Part shown: piece by piece, positions 35,010-45,830 of the stretch | Layout of the letters: every line of letters begins with the position of its first letter | How positions within the stretch are numbered: position 1 is the first letter of the stretch | From: Tenrec ecaudatus | Lineage: Eukaryota > Chordata > Mammalia > Afrosoricida > Tenrecidae | Length of the DNA stretch: 64,000 nt | Assembly: GCF_050624435.1 (NCBI RefSeq) | Contig: NC_134541.1 | Span: 11,710,995-11,774,994, forward strand | Reading direction: 5' to 3' | The notes under the pieces: generated by a model | Seen by the model: the letters and a program-made list of their open reading frames with translations, nothing else | What the model was told of the DNA's origin: nothing | The model's database searches: none | Made by a program: the position numbers and the translations under genes

Positions 35010-35390
35010 AGCATGCCCCACGGCCCACAGTCCACCGAGTCCACTCCAACAGTCACCCTACAGGACAGGGTTGAACTGCCCCTGGAGGTTGCCAAGACCC
35101 TAACTCAGCGGTTCTCAACCCGTGGGTCCCGACCCCTTTGGGGGTTGAACAACCCTTTCACAGGGGTTGCCCGATTTGTAACAGTAGCAAAATGACAGTG
35201 ATGAAGTAGCAATGACAATAATTTTATGGTTGGGGTCCCCACCACATAATTGTATGAAAGGGTGGTGGCATTAGGAAGGTGGAGATGCTTTAACTCTTTA
35301 TGAGAGGAGAAAGTCTCTTCTTTCTCCCAAGGAGCTGGTGGGTTTGACCTTGGACTTAGAAGTCCAATGCATGGCTCATTCCACACCGTG
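35010..35390 (-). mobile_element. AfroSINE interrupted by a SPIN-like element
   Basis: The left part ('ccaccgagtccactccaacagtcaccctacaggacagggttgaactgcccc') ends at 35105. The right part resumes at 35296 in 'ctttatgagaggagaaagtctcttctttctcccaaggagctggtggg'. Confidence 0.8.
35106..35287 (-). mobile_element. SPIN-like hAT miniature element inserted inside a SINE
   Basis: The element starts 'cagcggttctcaacccgtgg' and carries the same internal blocks as the copy at 49789, with a slightly eroded right end ('gaaggtggagatg'). It splits a minus-oriented SINE, whose halves lie at 35010-35105 and 35288-35390. The flanking octamers CCCTAACT (35098-35105) and CTTTAACT (35288-35295) are an 8 bp target duplication with two changes. 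Confidence 0.8.
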
Positions 35391-35744
35391 CAATAATCAT
35401 TGGAAAACCCCTAACACCCACAAAGGATCCTCAGGATGACCAGGGAGTGCAATGAACTTGGTACAAACAGAACTGGTTTCTGAAATGGTCACCGTAGCAC
35501 AGGCACCTGGGTAATGCCTTTCTGATCCATAATAAATAAAAGTATCGTACAAACAGTCTTCGGTTCGACTGCTCCCAAGCCCACTTGCCCATGGCATTTT
35601 ACAATTGTCTGGTGAGGCTAACGTGTCTGCTTCTACTCCTTGGTTTCTCAGCCCTGGGCGGCATCGGATGATGTGAGGTTAGCTCATTTTCACCCAGACC
35701 AGGTTTGTGATGGGCGGGCTGCGAGAGGGGGCATTAGAGCATGG

Positions 35745-35870
35745 AAAAGCTGAGGCCGCGTCAGTGTGTTGTATGAATTCAAATCCCACCCCTGACACTT
35801 CCTTGCTGGGTGGTCTTGGAGCGTGTTGCTTCACCTCTCTGTGGCCCAGCTTTCCTAACGATAAACACGA
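35745..35870 (+). repeat. MIR fragment
   Basis: 'attcaaatcccacccctgacacttccttgctgggtggtcttggagcgtgttgcttcacctctctgtggccc'. Confidence 0.6.
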
Positions 35871-35899
35871 AGTTACCAATGGCGTCTGTCCGTAAAGGT

Positions 35900-37295
35900 G
35901 GGCCCGAAGACTCGCTCTTTATCTCTTCATGCAAAGTGCTGACAACCATGCCCCGGTAGGCAGTAAATCATCCCAGCACGCGATCCTTCCCGGTGTTCTG
36001 TTCTAGATGCAGAACTAAATCTCCGGCCAACTGTCAACAGGTTGAATACACAGCCTACAGGATTTTCAACATGGCGACCGGTATTCCCGGAGGAAAGAAA
36101 TGTGAACGGAAAGGTCACTGGTTCGGAAGTGACAGAGGAGGGCTAGCTCAGAGCAGAATCTTCTGAGTACCAAGGTTAAAAGAGGCTCTTTGCGTTCCTT
36201 TTGTATATTCTTCTGTAGAATGTCAACTGCGAGGTGTAAATCATTCATGCCAGCGGCTTTCACATATTATTCCTTTAAGCAACCGGCATACAATCTTGGG
36301 CATTTTTCCCTTTCTATTTTTTAATCCGTCCATGGCTTTTTATCCAGAAATTCCAAGCTCTTGAATGCTCACGACTGTCTTCATTTTGCTTAGACAGATA
36401 CAGAGTCCCAGAGTCAAAACACTCTCCTCCCTTTGGAACTTGGAAGATGTAACTTCACTGACTCTGATGTTGGAGTCTGTCACACCTGATCATTCATTTG
36501 ATTTGCCTCCCCATCCCCTGCTTCTTTTTGTAGTTGACTCCTTTTCCAAATGATTATTTCTAAATGCCTGTAGGCTAGCCTCTTTATTCTTAAAGCTTTC
36601 AGATTTCCCCGATGCCTCCAGCTATGCATCTTAACTGATACTGGGGTCATCGAAATACTCTGAGCCCTCAAGTCTTTCCTGAAGTACGATGAAGTGTTCG
36701 CCTTTCTTCCACCGATTGCGGTTCCACGCTCGCCCGTCTCCTTGGGAAGTCCCATTAGGCAGAGGTGGCATCCTGGATGCTTCCTCACCAAGGCAACCTT
36801 TCTTCTAAAAGGACTTTCCTCTTCCGTCCACATTCTGGGAGACTTCTTCCCTTTCACCTTCCAGAGGAGAGTTGTGTCCTCATCCACGCCTGTTTTATTT
36901 TTCAGTCCATCCACCGCCATTTAAACAGTACCGCTATTTCTCATTTGCCAGAATCCTTCCTGTTTCTTGATTCCATTTTCACGCACAAACACGCATTCCT
37001 CCTAACACTGAGCTCGTAAATACTCCCAGAGGCACAGACTAGAACAAAGCCTGTTCTAGTCCCCGAGTGAGCGGCTCATTGCCGAGTGAAGGATCCTTCT
37101 CTCTTAGGAAGTGGATGTCCCCCAAATAGCTTCGGGTCCCTGGAATACTGTTTTATGTTTACAAACCCAGGGTTGCCTTGGTTGGTTTCTGTACATGGCG
37201 TACGTTTTCTCTGCAACCTTATATGTTTTCCTTCCCCAGGGAGTCTTTTCCTGGAATAGTGATATCTCAGGGTTGTGTATACCTGGGCAGGGCAC
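35900..37295. other. AT-richer island, origin unresolved
   Basis: T-rich on the plus strand, with a 146-codon minus-strand frame at 36480-36920 that is Lys/Arg-rich but matches nothing I know. It could be a decayed retrocopy or an old LINE part. Confidence 0.35.
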
Positions 37296-37299
37296 ACCC

Positions 37300-37475
37300 T
37301 CTAGAGAGGCAGCGGCCACAGAGGAAGGCCCCCAGGGAGATGGATTGCCACCAGGGCTGCAAGAATGGGCTCAAGTATGGGAGTCATTGTGAGCACGGTG
37401 GAGGGCCAGGAAGTGTGTCCTGTGCATGGGGTCACCTTGGGTTGGAACGGACGGGCTGACATCTAACCACAGCCA
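37300..37475 (+). mobile_element. RTE-clade LINE 3' end
   Basis: The order 'agatggattgccaccagggctgcaagaatgggctcaagtatgggagtcattgtgag' then 'gggtcaccttgggttggaacggacgggctgacatctaac' follows the last 170 bases of the RTE copies at 59000 and 62195, including a diverged tail motif. Confidence 0.6.
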
Positions 37476-37536
37476 CAGGGCACATCCACCAGTGGGTTTT
37501 CCTACGGGGTACACAAGAGCAGCCGGGCCCTGTACC

Positions 37537-37830
37537 AGCATCGTGATGCATGGAGGAAATACTCAAGTTTCCAGGATTTCCTTGAGCTTGGATCCACCAT
37601 CAGTGTGCAGGGACAGAGTGTCAGTGAAGGCAACACAACAGCATATTGAGCTGGGTACACCTGCTGCACGCCATCTCCTGAATGGGGTCAGCGGCAGAAA
37701 GGTTGCTCTGACGGCTAAGGGATGCCCAGACCTAAGTTACGGTGTCTTCAGCAAGTTCACAGACATAGGAAGCTGGACAATGAATAAAGAACACCGGCGA
37801 CACATTTCCATGTTGGCAAAAGCCTACTGA
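37537..37830 (+). mobile_element. RTE-clade LINE fragment, upstream part of the 3' ORF
   Basis: It contains 'gaagctggacaatgaataaagaacaccggcgac', encoding the SWTMNKEHRRH block that precedes the 'FGHV.RRD' block in RTE ORFs. Because it lies downstream of another copy's 3' end (37300-37475), two separate insertions or a rearrangement are needed. Confidence 0.6.
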
Positions 37831-37834
37831 ACGT

Positions 37835-37925
37835 GAGGGGGAGTTTCAAAAGGTGGTAAAAAAATGGAATAAAAAGATCATGCAGTTTGCTTCCCCACAA
37901 ACTTTTTAAAGTCCCCCCACCTCTC
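37835..37925. mobile_element. Mariner-like MITE (short imperfect palindrome)
   Basis: 'gagggggagtttcaaaaggt' at the left and 'aactttttaaagtccccccacctc' at the right are imperfect inverted repeats around an A/T-rich centre. The form is like the mammalian mariner-derived miniature elements that begin 'gggggncttcaaaaagtt'. It sits directly after an RTE fragment. A TA duplication is not evident. Confidence 0.45.
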
Positions 37926-38189
37926 GCATGCCATGGGCGGGCAGCAGAAGGAACCAATCTATCTCGGAGGAAACAGAGAGCGCGTCTTAGAAGCAAAGAT
38001 GTCAGCTTTTATCTCGAGTCCTTTGGGCTTGCGATTGGTAGGACATCAGGCCTAGGAAAGGGGGGGGGACAGAAGGAGGTGGCCCTGGACACGATGGATG
38101 GACCTGGTGGCCGCCCCTGGTCTCTACAAGCACAGGGACCACCGTGAGGATGGGCAGGGAAGACTAGAAGGGCCCCGAATGGCATCTGA

Positions 38190-38281
38190 GACATTTTTCT
38201 CCTATGGAGCAGCTGGTGGGTTCAAACCGCCCATCTGTCAGCCAGCAGCCGAGCACTCAACCAGCGTGCCACCAGGGTCTG
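38190..38281 (-). mobile_element. AfroSINE, minus, head half
   Basis: 'ctcctatggagcagctggtgggttcaaaccgcccatctg…caaccagcgtgccaccagggtc'. Confidence 0.8.
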
Positions 38282-38494
38282 CCGTGGTCTGAGTTGTGGA
38301 TCACTGCTCCCATGAGAATTCTGGACACCACTAAAACAAGCTCCAGGGAAACGGATTTTGTCATAAGGAAATGGGGGTGGGGTGGGGTGGTCTTCGGAAA
38401 GCTGAGGTTAGAACACTCGCCCCTCACGTGTCTCTCAAAAGTGTGCCCCCACCCTCCCTAAAATGCGCTTCAGCCCACAGTGGGCTCAGGCTCA

Positions 38495-38680
38495 GTCCTC
38501 TGATGCCAACTCACAGAGGCCCTGTAGGATGCAGAACTGCCCCGGAGGGTCCCCAGGCTGTCAGCTGGGCACAGAAGTAGACGGCCTCTTCCTCCTCCCA
38601 CAGAACAGCTGGTGGGTTCAAACTAGCGACCTTGCCGTTCACAGCCGAGTGCTTAGCCACTGTGCCGCCAGCGTGCTCAG
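38495..38680 (-). mobile_element. AfroSINE, minus, full length
   Basis: 'ctctgatgccaactcacagaggccctgtaggatgcagaactgcccc' to 'gagtgcttagccactgtgccgccagcg'. Confidence 0.85.
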
Positions 38681-38934
38681 CGGTAATAACCCCAAGAAAC
38701 TGGAAAAGACCAGGACACGGGCTCTCCCCTCGAGCCCCCAGAATGGAACGACACACTAACCTGGGCTATCTGTGCCGTGAAATGTGGGGTGTCACTCATC
38801 ACGGCCTTCATGAGAAACTAACACGCTGGGTTCAAACGAGAGCCAACTAAAGTACCAGTGACCGAGCATCCGTTCACCTGTGCCGGGAGCTCGCTGTCAC
38901 CCTCAAAGCCCCGAGCTGGCCCAACTCCGCTCTG

Positions 38935-39000
38935 CCTCTTTTACAGATGAGGCAGCTCAGGGGCGTTGGACGAGTCTTCCATGGCTACACAGGTGTAAGC
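38935..39000 (-). repeat. MIR fragment, reverse
   Basis: 'ctcttttacagatgaggcagctcaggggcgttgg…'. Confidence 0.45.
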
Positions 39001-39599
39001 GGCGTGGAACTGGGGCCGGCTCTCTCCTCTTGCTGGCCCCCCTGCCTCATCTTCAAGGAACGTGGAGGGCACAGGACGAGAACTTCCGGGGGAGTGCCAG
39101 GGAGCCAACATGGGAATGCCTTCTTTTTTTCCGATGTGTCAGGAGATCCTCTTAATCTCCTCAGCCTCCGTCCTCTTCCTCGGGGTAAGAATTGCCTTAC
39201 CTCGGCTGCAGTTCAGCAGCTCCGAGACCCCTCATTTGAGGCTGCCCAAAAGCACACCGCAAGCCTCCTGGCTGTGTTTGGGAGAAGCGCTTTCCGGTGA
39301 CGGCAGAGCATGAGTCAGGGGTGCTGAGGGGCCTGAGGACTCCCGGAGCAGTCAGGCCTAGAAACCGCAGGGCTGGGGGCTCAGCCAAGTCTGAGCTGTT
39401 CCCCACCGCATCGCCACACACCCTGGGACCCTAGGGCACCCCTATTGAGGCCACTTAGAAAGGAGCCCAAAGAGCAAAGGCCCTCGGTTGGGGAGGGGGG
39501 CAATGGAAGGTGTCTGGATGCACCAAGCGGCCTCCTTCCAAAAGCACACTGAGGGCCCGGCCTCTGCCTGGGAGGACATGCTGTTTACTCTGCCTTCCT

Positions 39600-39755
39600 G
39601 TCGACCTTGTAGGATGCGGTAGAGCTGCCCTGTGGTTTCTGAGGCTGTCACTGTTAACGGGAGTAGAAATTTCCGCCTTTCTCCCTTGGTGGTTTCAAAC
39701 CGCCGACCTTTCGGATCTCAGCACAACATGCAACACTGCCGGGGCTCGCATGCAA
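39600..39755 (-). mobile_element. AfroSINE, minus, ends eroded
   Basis: 'ttgtaggatgcggtagagctgccctgtggtttctgaggctgtcactg' then 'gtggtttcaaaccgccgacctttcgg'. Confidence 0.75.
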
Positions 39756-39759
39756 CTAT

Positions 39760-41045
39760 TTGGAGACAGGGTTTTCCGTGGCATGCTGGCAAGGCCATGG
39801 GCACGTAGGGTGGGTCCTAGACCTTCTCACTTCTGAGCAATGCTGAGACACTGGGAGAAGACAGAGGCCCAGAGCTCCTGGAGTCTGGGCTGACGGCTGT
39901 CACCAGGGACAGGGGAAAGCGACGGGGCTGCTGAGACTGGGATTTGAACTTTCTGCCTCCGGAACTGTGAGACAATCGAGGTCTGCCCTTCAAAGCCGCC
40001 CAGTGCTGGCCTTTCTGTTAGGGCAGCCCAAGAGATGTCCGTGGCAGTGCCTGGGGCTCTGTTGGCACCTATCTCCCCTCCCCCACTGCCAGCCCAGAGC
40101 CGAGGAGCCCCCTGGGGGTGGCGGGCCACCCCCGGAGACACCAATGGCTGCGTTGGCCACTCTGTGGCTCTCACAGGAAACCAGCAGCAAGCCCGTCTCC
40201 TGGGGGTTGAAAAGCATGGACCTGAGATTAGCCAGGATCTGGCTCCCGAAGGTGACCTCTCCGGGGGTGAGGTGGGGGTGGGGAGGGGTGAGGAAGGGCC
40301 TGCCACGCTCCACTCCCACCTGACCCCCCACCCCTCACTCCAGCCCTTTCCAATTTGGACTCAAAACGAAAAAATAAACAAGCGAGGGAAAGGGACTGAT
40401 TGTTTTAAAGAGCAGAAAAATGAGCTTCCTTCACGCTCGCCTGCCTCCAGAAAGACCCAGGGGAGGGGGCTTAGCACGGCCGTACCCCTTGCTCAGTGCA
40501 CCTTCAAGGTGAGGCCGGGCGCCAGAGAAAATATTGTGATAGTCTCAGTTCCCCCTGCTGCCTGCCCCGCTGCTCCACCAGCTAAAGGAGGGCAAATAAA
40601 TCACCGGGGCTCCGCTCGGCGAGCCTGGCAGGGGCCGGGGGCGGGGAAGCAGGGCCCCAAGCCAGTACCCCCCCCCCTCCACCAGCCCCTGCCCTGTGCC
40701 CCCTGTCCATGACTGTGGTGGGTTTCCTACGTCTAGTGCACAGGCTGGCTCCCCAGGGTGGGGCGGCAATAGGAGAATAGGGTTGGGGTGGGCGCTTTGT
40801 ACAAAAGTAGGGTCCACTGTAGGCACTGACTAGATGGTGCGGCCTGGCCTCTGGTCTGGGGTCTCTCTCTAGACTTCTGGAGGCAGTATTTTATTTGCTA
40901 TTTATCGCCAAGAAAAAACGAACCGTCTAAGGCTCAGCATGCATCCCCCCGGGTGGCTTTAGGTTTTTCAATGACCCGTTTTAAGCATCAGTGTGCTGCT
41001 AGCACTAGGGCGCCCTGTGAGGCAATTTCTGGCTCATAGGGTGAC
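39760..41045. other. No gene seen
   Basis: Unique sequence. 40490-40620 and 40880-40960 have mixed AT/GC blocks ('gggcaaataaatcaccggggctccgctcgg', 'attttatttgctatttatcgcc') that could be conserved non-coding elements. Confidence 0.35.
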
Positions 41046-41049
41046 GGGG

Positions 41050-41230
41050 TGGGACTCTGGTGGCGTAGTGGTTTACATGCTGATTGTCAAGTCAGCAATT
41101 CGAAGTCACCAGTCGGGGCTTTCCACTCCAGTCAAGAGTGACAGTCTCAGAAACCCACAGGGGCGATTCTACCCCATGTCACAGGCCACCGTGGGTCCAT
41201 GCCCAGACTCCATGCCAGTGAGTCCCAGGT
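41050..41230 (+). mobile_element. AfroSINE, plus, tail damaged
   Basis: Head 'gggactctggtggcgtagtggtttacatgctg' and B box 'gtcagcaattcgaagtc' are clear. The tail 'gccaccgtgggtccatgcccagactccatgccagtgagt' has been altered. Confidence 0.8.
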
Positions 41231-41604
41231 GAAGGTGGAGAAGGTCTGGGTAGCATTTCCCTTTGTTGGATGGGGGTCGCCGTGAGTTGAAGCCCACCTG
41301 ACAGCAACAGGCACGTGCCTGTTACTTTCACGGGGACAGTGGGAACCCTGCAGGACAAGAAGGGGACGGGCTCTGTTCGTTTCCTGGTAGTCACATGCAA
41401 ACACCGCCACCTCAGACTCATGGATGAGCACGGGCCGGCGGTGAGGGCAGGAGCGCCATGCCATCTTTCCCTCGGCACGCACGTGCTGCTTCCAGGGGGC
41501 ACGCTTGGTTCCCTCGGAGAGTAGGGGTAGGGGCCTCCTGGTGTGTTGTGTGAGGTACTTCTTTCTGCAAGCCACGCAGTCCTGGTTCTCATCGAAAGCA
41601 CGGC

Positions 41605-41950
41605 CGTTGAAAACCCATTGCCGGCAAGTTGGTTCCAACAGACGGAGAGCCTAGAAGGCCCAGAACTGCCCACATGGTTTCCCAGGCTGTAAGTTTTATG
41701 GGCCCTGGTGATACAGTGGGGGTAAGTTACGCATTGGGCGGGCTAACCGCAAGGTCAGCAGTTTGACATCAGCAGCCACTTCCACAGGACACAGACGGGG
41801 GATTTCTACTCCCGAAAAGCATTCTAGTCCCGGAAACTCACAGGGGCCGTTCCACCCTGGCCTGCAGGGGCGCTCTGAGTGCGGGTTGAGTCACATGGCG
41901 GCAGTGAGAAGCTTCATGGAAGCAGATGACCACATCTTCCGGATTTCGAT
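41605..41950 (-). mobile_element. AfroSINE (minus) with an inverted AfroSINE inside
   Basis: Outer halves are 41605-41699 ('aaacccattgccggcaagttggttccaac…ccaggctgtaagttttatg') and 41909-41950 ('cttcatggaagcagatgaccacatcttcc'). The inner plus copy spans 41700-41908, from 'ggccctggtgatacagtgggggtaag' to 'gcgctctgagtgcgggttgagtcacatggcggcagtgag'. Confidence 0.75.
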
Positions 41951-42335
41951 GTGCCATGGTGCCACCCCGGCTCTCTCCTAGGGCTGGAGCTGCCCCAGGA
42001 GAGCCCTCTGCCACACTGTGGCGTCACCGTATGCCCCACGTCTGCACTCAGGGGGAACAGCCGATCCCATGTGCCAGCGAGGGGTGGGGTCAGTGGCCAG
42101 GCATCGCCTGCGTTGACATGCAGGTGCTGCTGTCCCACAGGCCTTTGCTTACCAAGCACCAGCTCAAAAATAAAAGCCTTCGGGATTTCAAGCCGATGAC
42201 GCGGAGTATTCAGCTGAGCACAGGACTTTCCTGAGCATGAGGTCAGATGCCACTGTGCGGCTCCGTGTCCCGGAAGCTGCTCCCAACCGTGTTTATGTTT
42301 CTTTCTCAAATAACCTATTCTTACTCAAATGATGT

Positions 42336-42640
42336 GTGCTGCTCCGAGGGAGAAAGACAAGGCATTCTACTCCTGTCTCGGAGACCCACAGGGACGGTCT
42401 GCCTTGTCCTAGAGCAGCGGTTCTCAACCTTCCTCAGGTTGCGACCCTTTCATACAGTTCTCCATGGGGTGGTGACCGCCCCCCAACTGTAAAATTATTT
42501 TCATTGCAATGTCATCACTGTCGTTTTGCTACTGTTATGAATCGGGCGATCCCTGTGAAAGGGTCGTTTGACCCCCCCAAAGGGGTTGCGACCCACAGGG
42601 TTGCCTCAGGGTTGCAAGTTTGGCTTTGGAGTAAAAATAC
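42336..42640 (+). mobile_element. AfroSINE (plus, 3' half) holding a SPIN-like element
   Basis: 'gctgctccgagggagaaagacaaggcattctactcctgtctcggagacccacagggacggtctgcc' ends at 42414. The tail after the hAT element is reduced to 'gcaagtttggctttgg'. Confidence 0.7.
42415..42599 (+). mobile_element. SPIN-like hAT miniature element inserted in a SINE
   Basis: In the orientation opposite to the copies at 35106 and 49789, the sequence runs from 'cagcggttctcaaccttcct' through 'aaaattattttcattgc' to 'ggggttgcgacccacaggg'. The left side is the 3' half of a plus SINE (42336-42414). A short SINE tail (gtttggctttgg) resumes near 42618. The right terminus is rearranged and the target duplication is unclear (TCCTAGAG on the left, TGCCTCAG on the right at best). 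Confidence 0.75.
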
Positions 42641-43399
42641 TGGGGAGTCCAAAAAAGCAAGAGAGCAGTGACTACCATTAACTCTTCTGATGCAATTTTT
42701 GGGGATCTTCATTTGGTCTGTTTGGACCCGAACTGTGGCCTCTTCCCACAGTGGCCCTGGATGCCCGGCCTGGGCAAGGACGCAGCGAGGCCGAAGGATT
42801 GATGCATTTGCGCTGTGGGGTCCCCAAAGGACACCAAGTGGGCTGCCAGGAGAGGGGCCAGTTCCATCTTGGAATAAAACTGGAATGTTTCCTAGAGATG
42901 CGGACGGGGAGACTTCAGCTTGCTGCCTCTGGACATGTCACCAGTCAAAGCAGACTAGAAAAGATGACGAGTCAATTGCTCCTTGGGACAAGGGATTCAA
43001 CCGTGCCAACTAGTCTGGGCGATGCTTCTTTGCACTGACCTACCCAGCTTAGGACAGTTCCACTTACAGATGGCTCGAGCGTAGGGAGGGATGCCGCCAA
43101 GCCAAACCCACTGAACACCGGCCCCACCTATACGGTCTGTACTAAGGCTTGCACGCCACTGCTCTGTGCCACTCACAAAAAGAGGCGTGCCTTCAGCGAG
43201 TCCTCTGCTGGGGGGAGAAGACCACTGCCTACCTCGGATCACTTGGTCCCACTGACACCACCCCTAGGCTGCCTGTGAAGCTTTGCCTCCACAGCGTACA
43301 CCAGGCAGGGACCCATAGGGGAGACCAATCAGAACGGAAACTATGGCGGTGCAGGACAGGGAGGTGGCTTGTCTGCCAAAGTCTCTAAGTCTCACCAAG

Positions 43400-44020
43400 C
43401 GCCCTGTCCCTGCATGGGTCTGGAAAGCAGGTGGGGGATCACACAGATAGGATCTGCCTGTGAGTCACTGTGAACATAATTCCCCAGGAGCACCATCCTA
43501 CTGGGAATAAACGAGCCCTCTGAGAGACAGGCGGAGGGGTCCCACTCCCAGCCAGAGCCAGGTGTCGAAGGCATCCGAGATCCCTGCACAGTGAGCCTCC
43601 TGGGTCCAGAGGACAGGTGTACCCTCAGAAGAGCAGCAGCAGAACCAGAAGCCAGAACGACGGACTTCCCAACCCATAGAGCCAGGTGCTTTTGAGCAGG
43701 AGGCTGGTTTGCGGAGGGGTTGTGTCCCTGGGCACTTAACTGAGGAAGTTGGACTTGCTGGCCCAGGGAAGAGCATTTGGGCTGAGGCTTCCTGGAGTGG
43801 CGTGCCCTCTGGGGACTTAATTCTGGGAGCTGGGTTTGCTGACCCACAGAGCTTAAGCTGAATGTTCTCAGGCTGAGGCTTATAGCTGAGTGGTATGCCC
43901 CTTGGGGCATTTATTAGCAGACTTGACAGAAATTTTTAACCTATCCTGATAAAAATAGCTCAATCCCGAGTATTTCCCACTAGCAATACAACTTGTGAGG
44001 TTCCCTAATAAACCCTTTGA
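43400..44020 (+). repeat. Interspersed repeat with three imperfect about 90 bp internal units and AATAAA
   Basis: Three successive stretches (about 43672-43762, 43763-43846 and 43847-43925) each run 'ccca(c/t)agag…ggctg(a/g)gg…ggcntgccc(t)…tggg(g)cant…tgctg'. An AATAAA at 44009-44014 ('ccctaataaaccc') closes the region. LTR-like or LINE-UTR-like origin are both possible. Sequence to about 44330 may belong to the same element. Confidence 0.4.
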
Positions 44021-44707
44021 TCATGAATTTCCTGACTTTGCAATGGATATTAGAACCTACATTACAGAACCTTAATGAAGTCAGCGCAGGTGGAAATAAC
44101 AAAGCAACAGGAAAGAGGTCGGTGGAGAAGTGGCAGGCTACTGCCGGGTCAGCATTGGGAACAATTTTAAAGGATGAAGCGTGGACGGATGACGGAACCC
44201 ACAAACGGCTCTGCTACAGGGCTCATGAAGCAGCACCCTGATTTCATTCTGAGATGGGAAGTCTGTTGCCAATGGGGTTAGCTTGAAATCAGCATATATG
44301 TCTATGAGCTTCAGTTTAGTGCAAGAAAGGGCGGGGCGCCCCTTTCTGTGATTTGGAGATGTCAAGTGCAGTCAGCAAAGAAGACTGTGATGAAGGATCT
44401 GCTGCCAGTGAGGATAGCTGCTCCCATTGTGAAAGGGAGGGCAGCAGGTTGTTAACATGAGCTCAGGTGCCAATAGGAGTGTTCCTGCTGCTGCTCTGGC
44501 GGCGGCTGCTGCTTGGAGGGACTCTGCTGGGTGGGTGGGGAGATCCCTGAAGGAGGACGTTATTTGCCTGACCAGATATTTAATGTAGAGCTTGGCTTAT
44601 GTTGGGGGAGTTGGGGTGGGTGGAGGGACTCCTGAAAGGACCTACATTTTGATGGGGGGGGGGAGGATATACCAAGGCATACATATGGCAGTGTAGGACC
44701 AAACCCA

Positions 44708-44946
44708 AACCAAACTCACTGCCACTGAGTCAATTCCAACTCACAGTCAATTCCAACACTGCCACTGAGTCAATTCCAACAGGATGGGGGTGGTGTGGGG
44801 TGGGACTGCCCCTGTAGGTTTCCAGGACTGTAACTCTTTATGGGAGAAGAAAGCCCCGTCTTTATCTGTCCAGGAAGCAGGTGGTTTCCAACAGCTGAAC
44901 CGGCAGATCGCAGCCCAATGGGTAGCCATGATGCACCAGGGCTCTT
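44708..44946 (-). mobile_element. AfroSINE, minus, with duplicated tail
   Basis: 'actgccactgagtcaattccaac' appears at 44718 and again at 44758, an added copy of the tail end. The rest runs to 'gccatgatgcaccagggctc'. Confidence 0.85.
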
Positions 44947-44999
44947 TCTGCGAAGGAAGGACAAGCTAAGGCTGCAGCTGGGGGTCAGGGATGCAGGGA

Positions 45000-45830
45000 C
45001 CTCAAGCTCAAGGCTTCATTCGGGTCACTCCCTAAATCTGGAGGCCTTGCCATATCGCCGTGGCACCTCTGCTTGTTATGTGGAAGGCGAACGCAAAGAC
45101 TTGGGTTATAATGGCCAACTTTGAAGACTGGCTCTGGGATAATTTTGTGCCTACTGTTGAACATTCTTGGTCAAGCAAAAAAAAAATCCAACTGTCTGTT
45201 TGTCCTGGACAACACACACTTGGATAGCCAAGCACTTTGGATGACCTTCACCCCAGGGAAAAGGTCATATTTTTACCCCTACTTCCAACAGCACATTGCT
45301 ACCTTAGCCAGTGGATTGGGGCATCGTGGCCCCCTTGATGTTCTGACATTTACAGAGGACCTGCTCACAGACAGCACTCGGGGCCAACACACTGCTGTGA
45401 CGGGGGTTCTACGGGATCATGACGCCTACGATACCTTCAGAAACCTTGCCGGCGTTTGGGACAGCGTCAAGCAGTCACGTGAAAGCTGGGGGGACAAATC
45501 GTGCCCCCCGCTCCTGCTCCATTTTCCAGGGTGTGCAGCTGACGACATTGGCAACGCCAGGCAAGCTGGGGTTCACATTGGTAACCAAGGGGGCGGGGAC
45601 ACACCTGTGTAAAGGAGCTTCCCAAGCCGAAGAACTAACCAAGGCAGACCCCACGGGCCAAAGCAGCACATGACCGAATCAGTGGAAGAAGCATCTCCAG
45701 AAGTGAACAAGGATGACATGACGGAGCTGGCCGAGAGCCTCCGTCTCATGGAAGCAGGGAGGCCATCGCCAGAACAGCGAGATCCTCTCTCTCGAGACTC
45801 ATCATCATTTACCTCGTGGTGACTGGGGGC
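45000..45830 (+). pseudogene. Broken Tigger/JRK-type DDE transposase (pogo superfamily relic)
   Basis: Joined across shifts of frame, the translation carries hallmarks of the DDE_1 transposase family. NFEDWLWDNFVPTVEHSW (about 45111-45164) matches the segment before the second catalytic residue. FVLDNTHLDSQ (about 45200-45232) matches the family's LLLDNAPxHP block. A damaged QPMDQG-like stretch lies at about 45303-45330, and AYDTFRNLAGVWDSVKQ (about 45424-45474) matches the conserved helical C-terminal part. An acidic tail follows (EEASPEVNKDDMTELAES, about 45686-45739). There is at least one frameshift in an A run at 45178-45187 and further indels, so no functional product is possible. The N-terminal DNA-binding half was not found. 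The relic could be a Tigger element or a retrocopy of a domesticated JRK/TIGD gene; the repeat-rich setting favours a transposon. Confidence 0.65.

Noticed and set aside
35525..35540. AATAAATAAA cluster as a gene end
   Set aside because: No frame or splice signal leads to it; more likely the A-rich end of an old retroelement.
40035..40712. 225-codon open frame on the plus strand
   Set aside because: Crosses sequence with no protein-like pattern. The composition follows local GC, and overlapping frames are also open.
41050..41110. tRNA-like head with A and B box
   Set aside because: It is the tRNA-derived head of a SINE, lacking a foldable full tRNA. The same applies to all such heads in the window.
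42160..42175. AATAAA-like signal in 'caaaaataaaagcc'
   Set aside because: No coding exon or UTR-like context upstream, and SINE and SPIN sequence lies close by.
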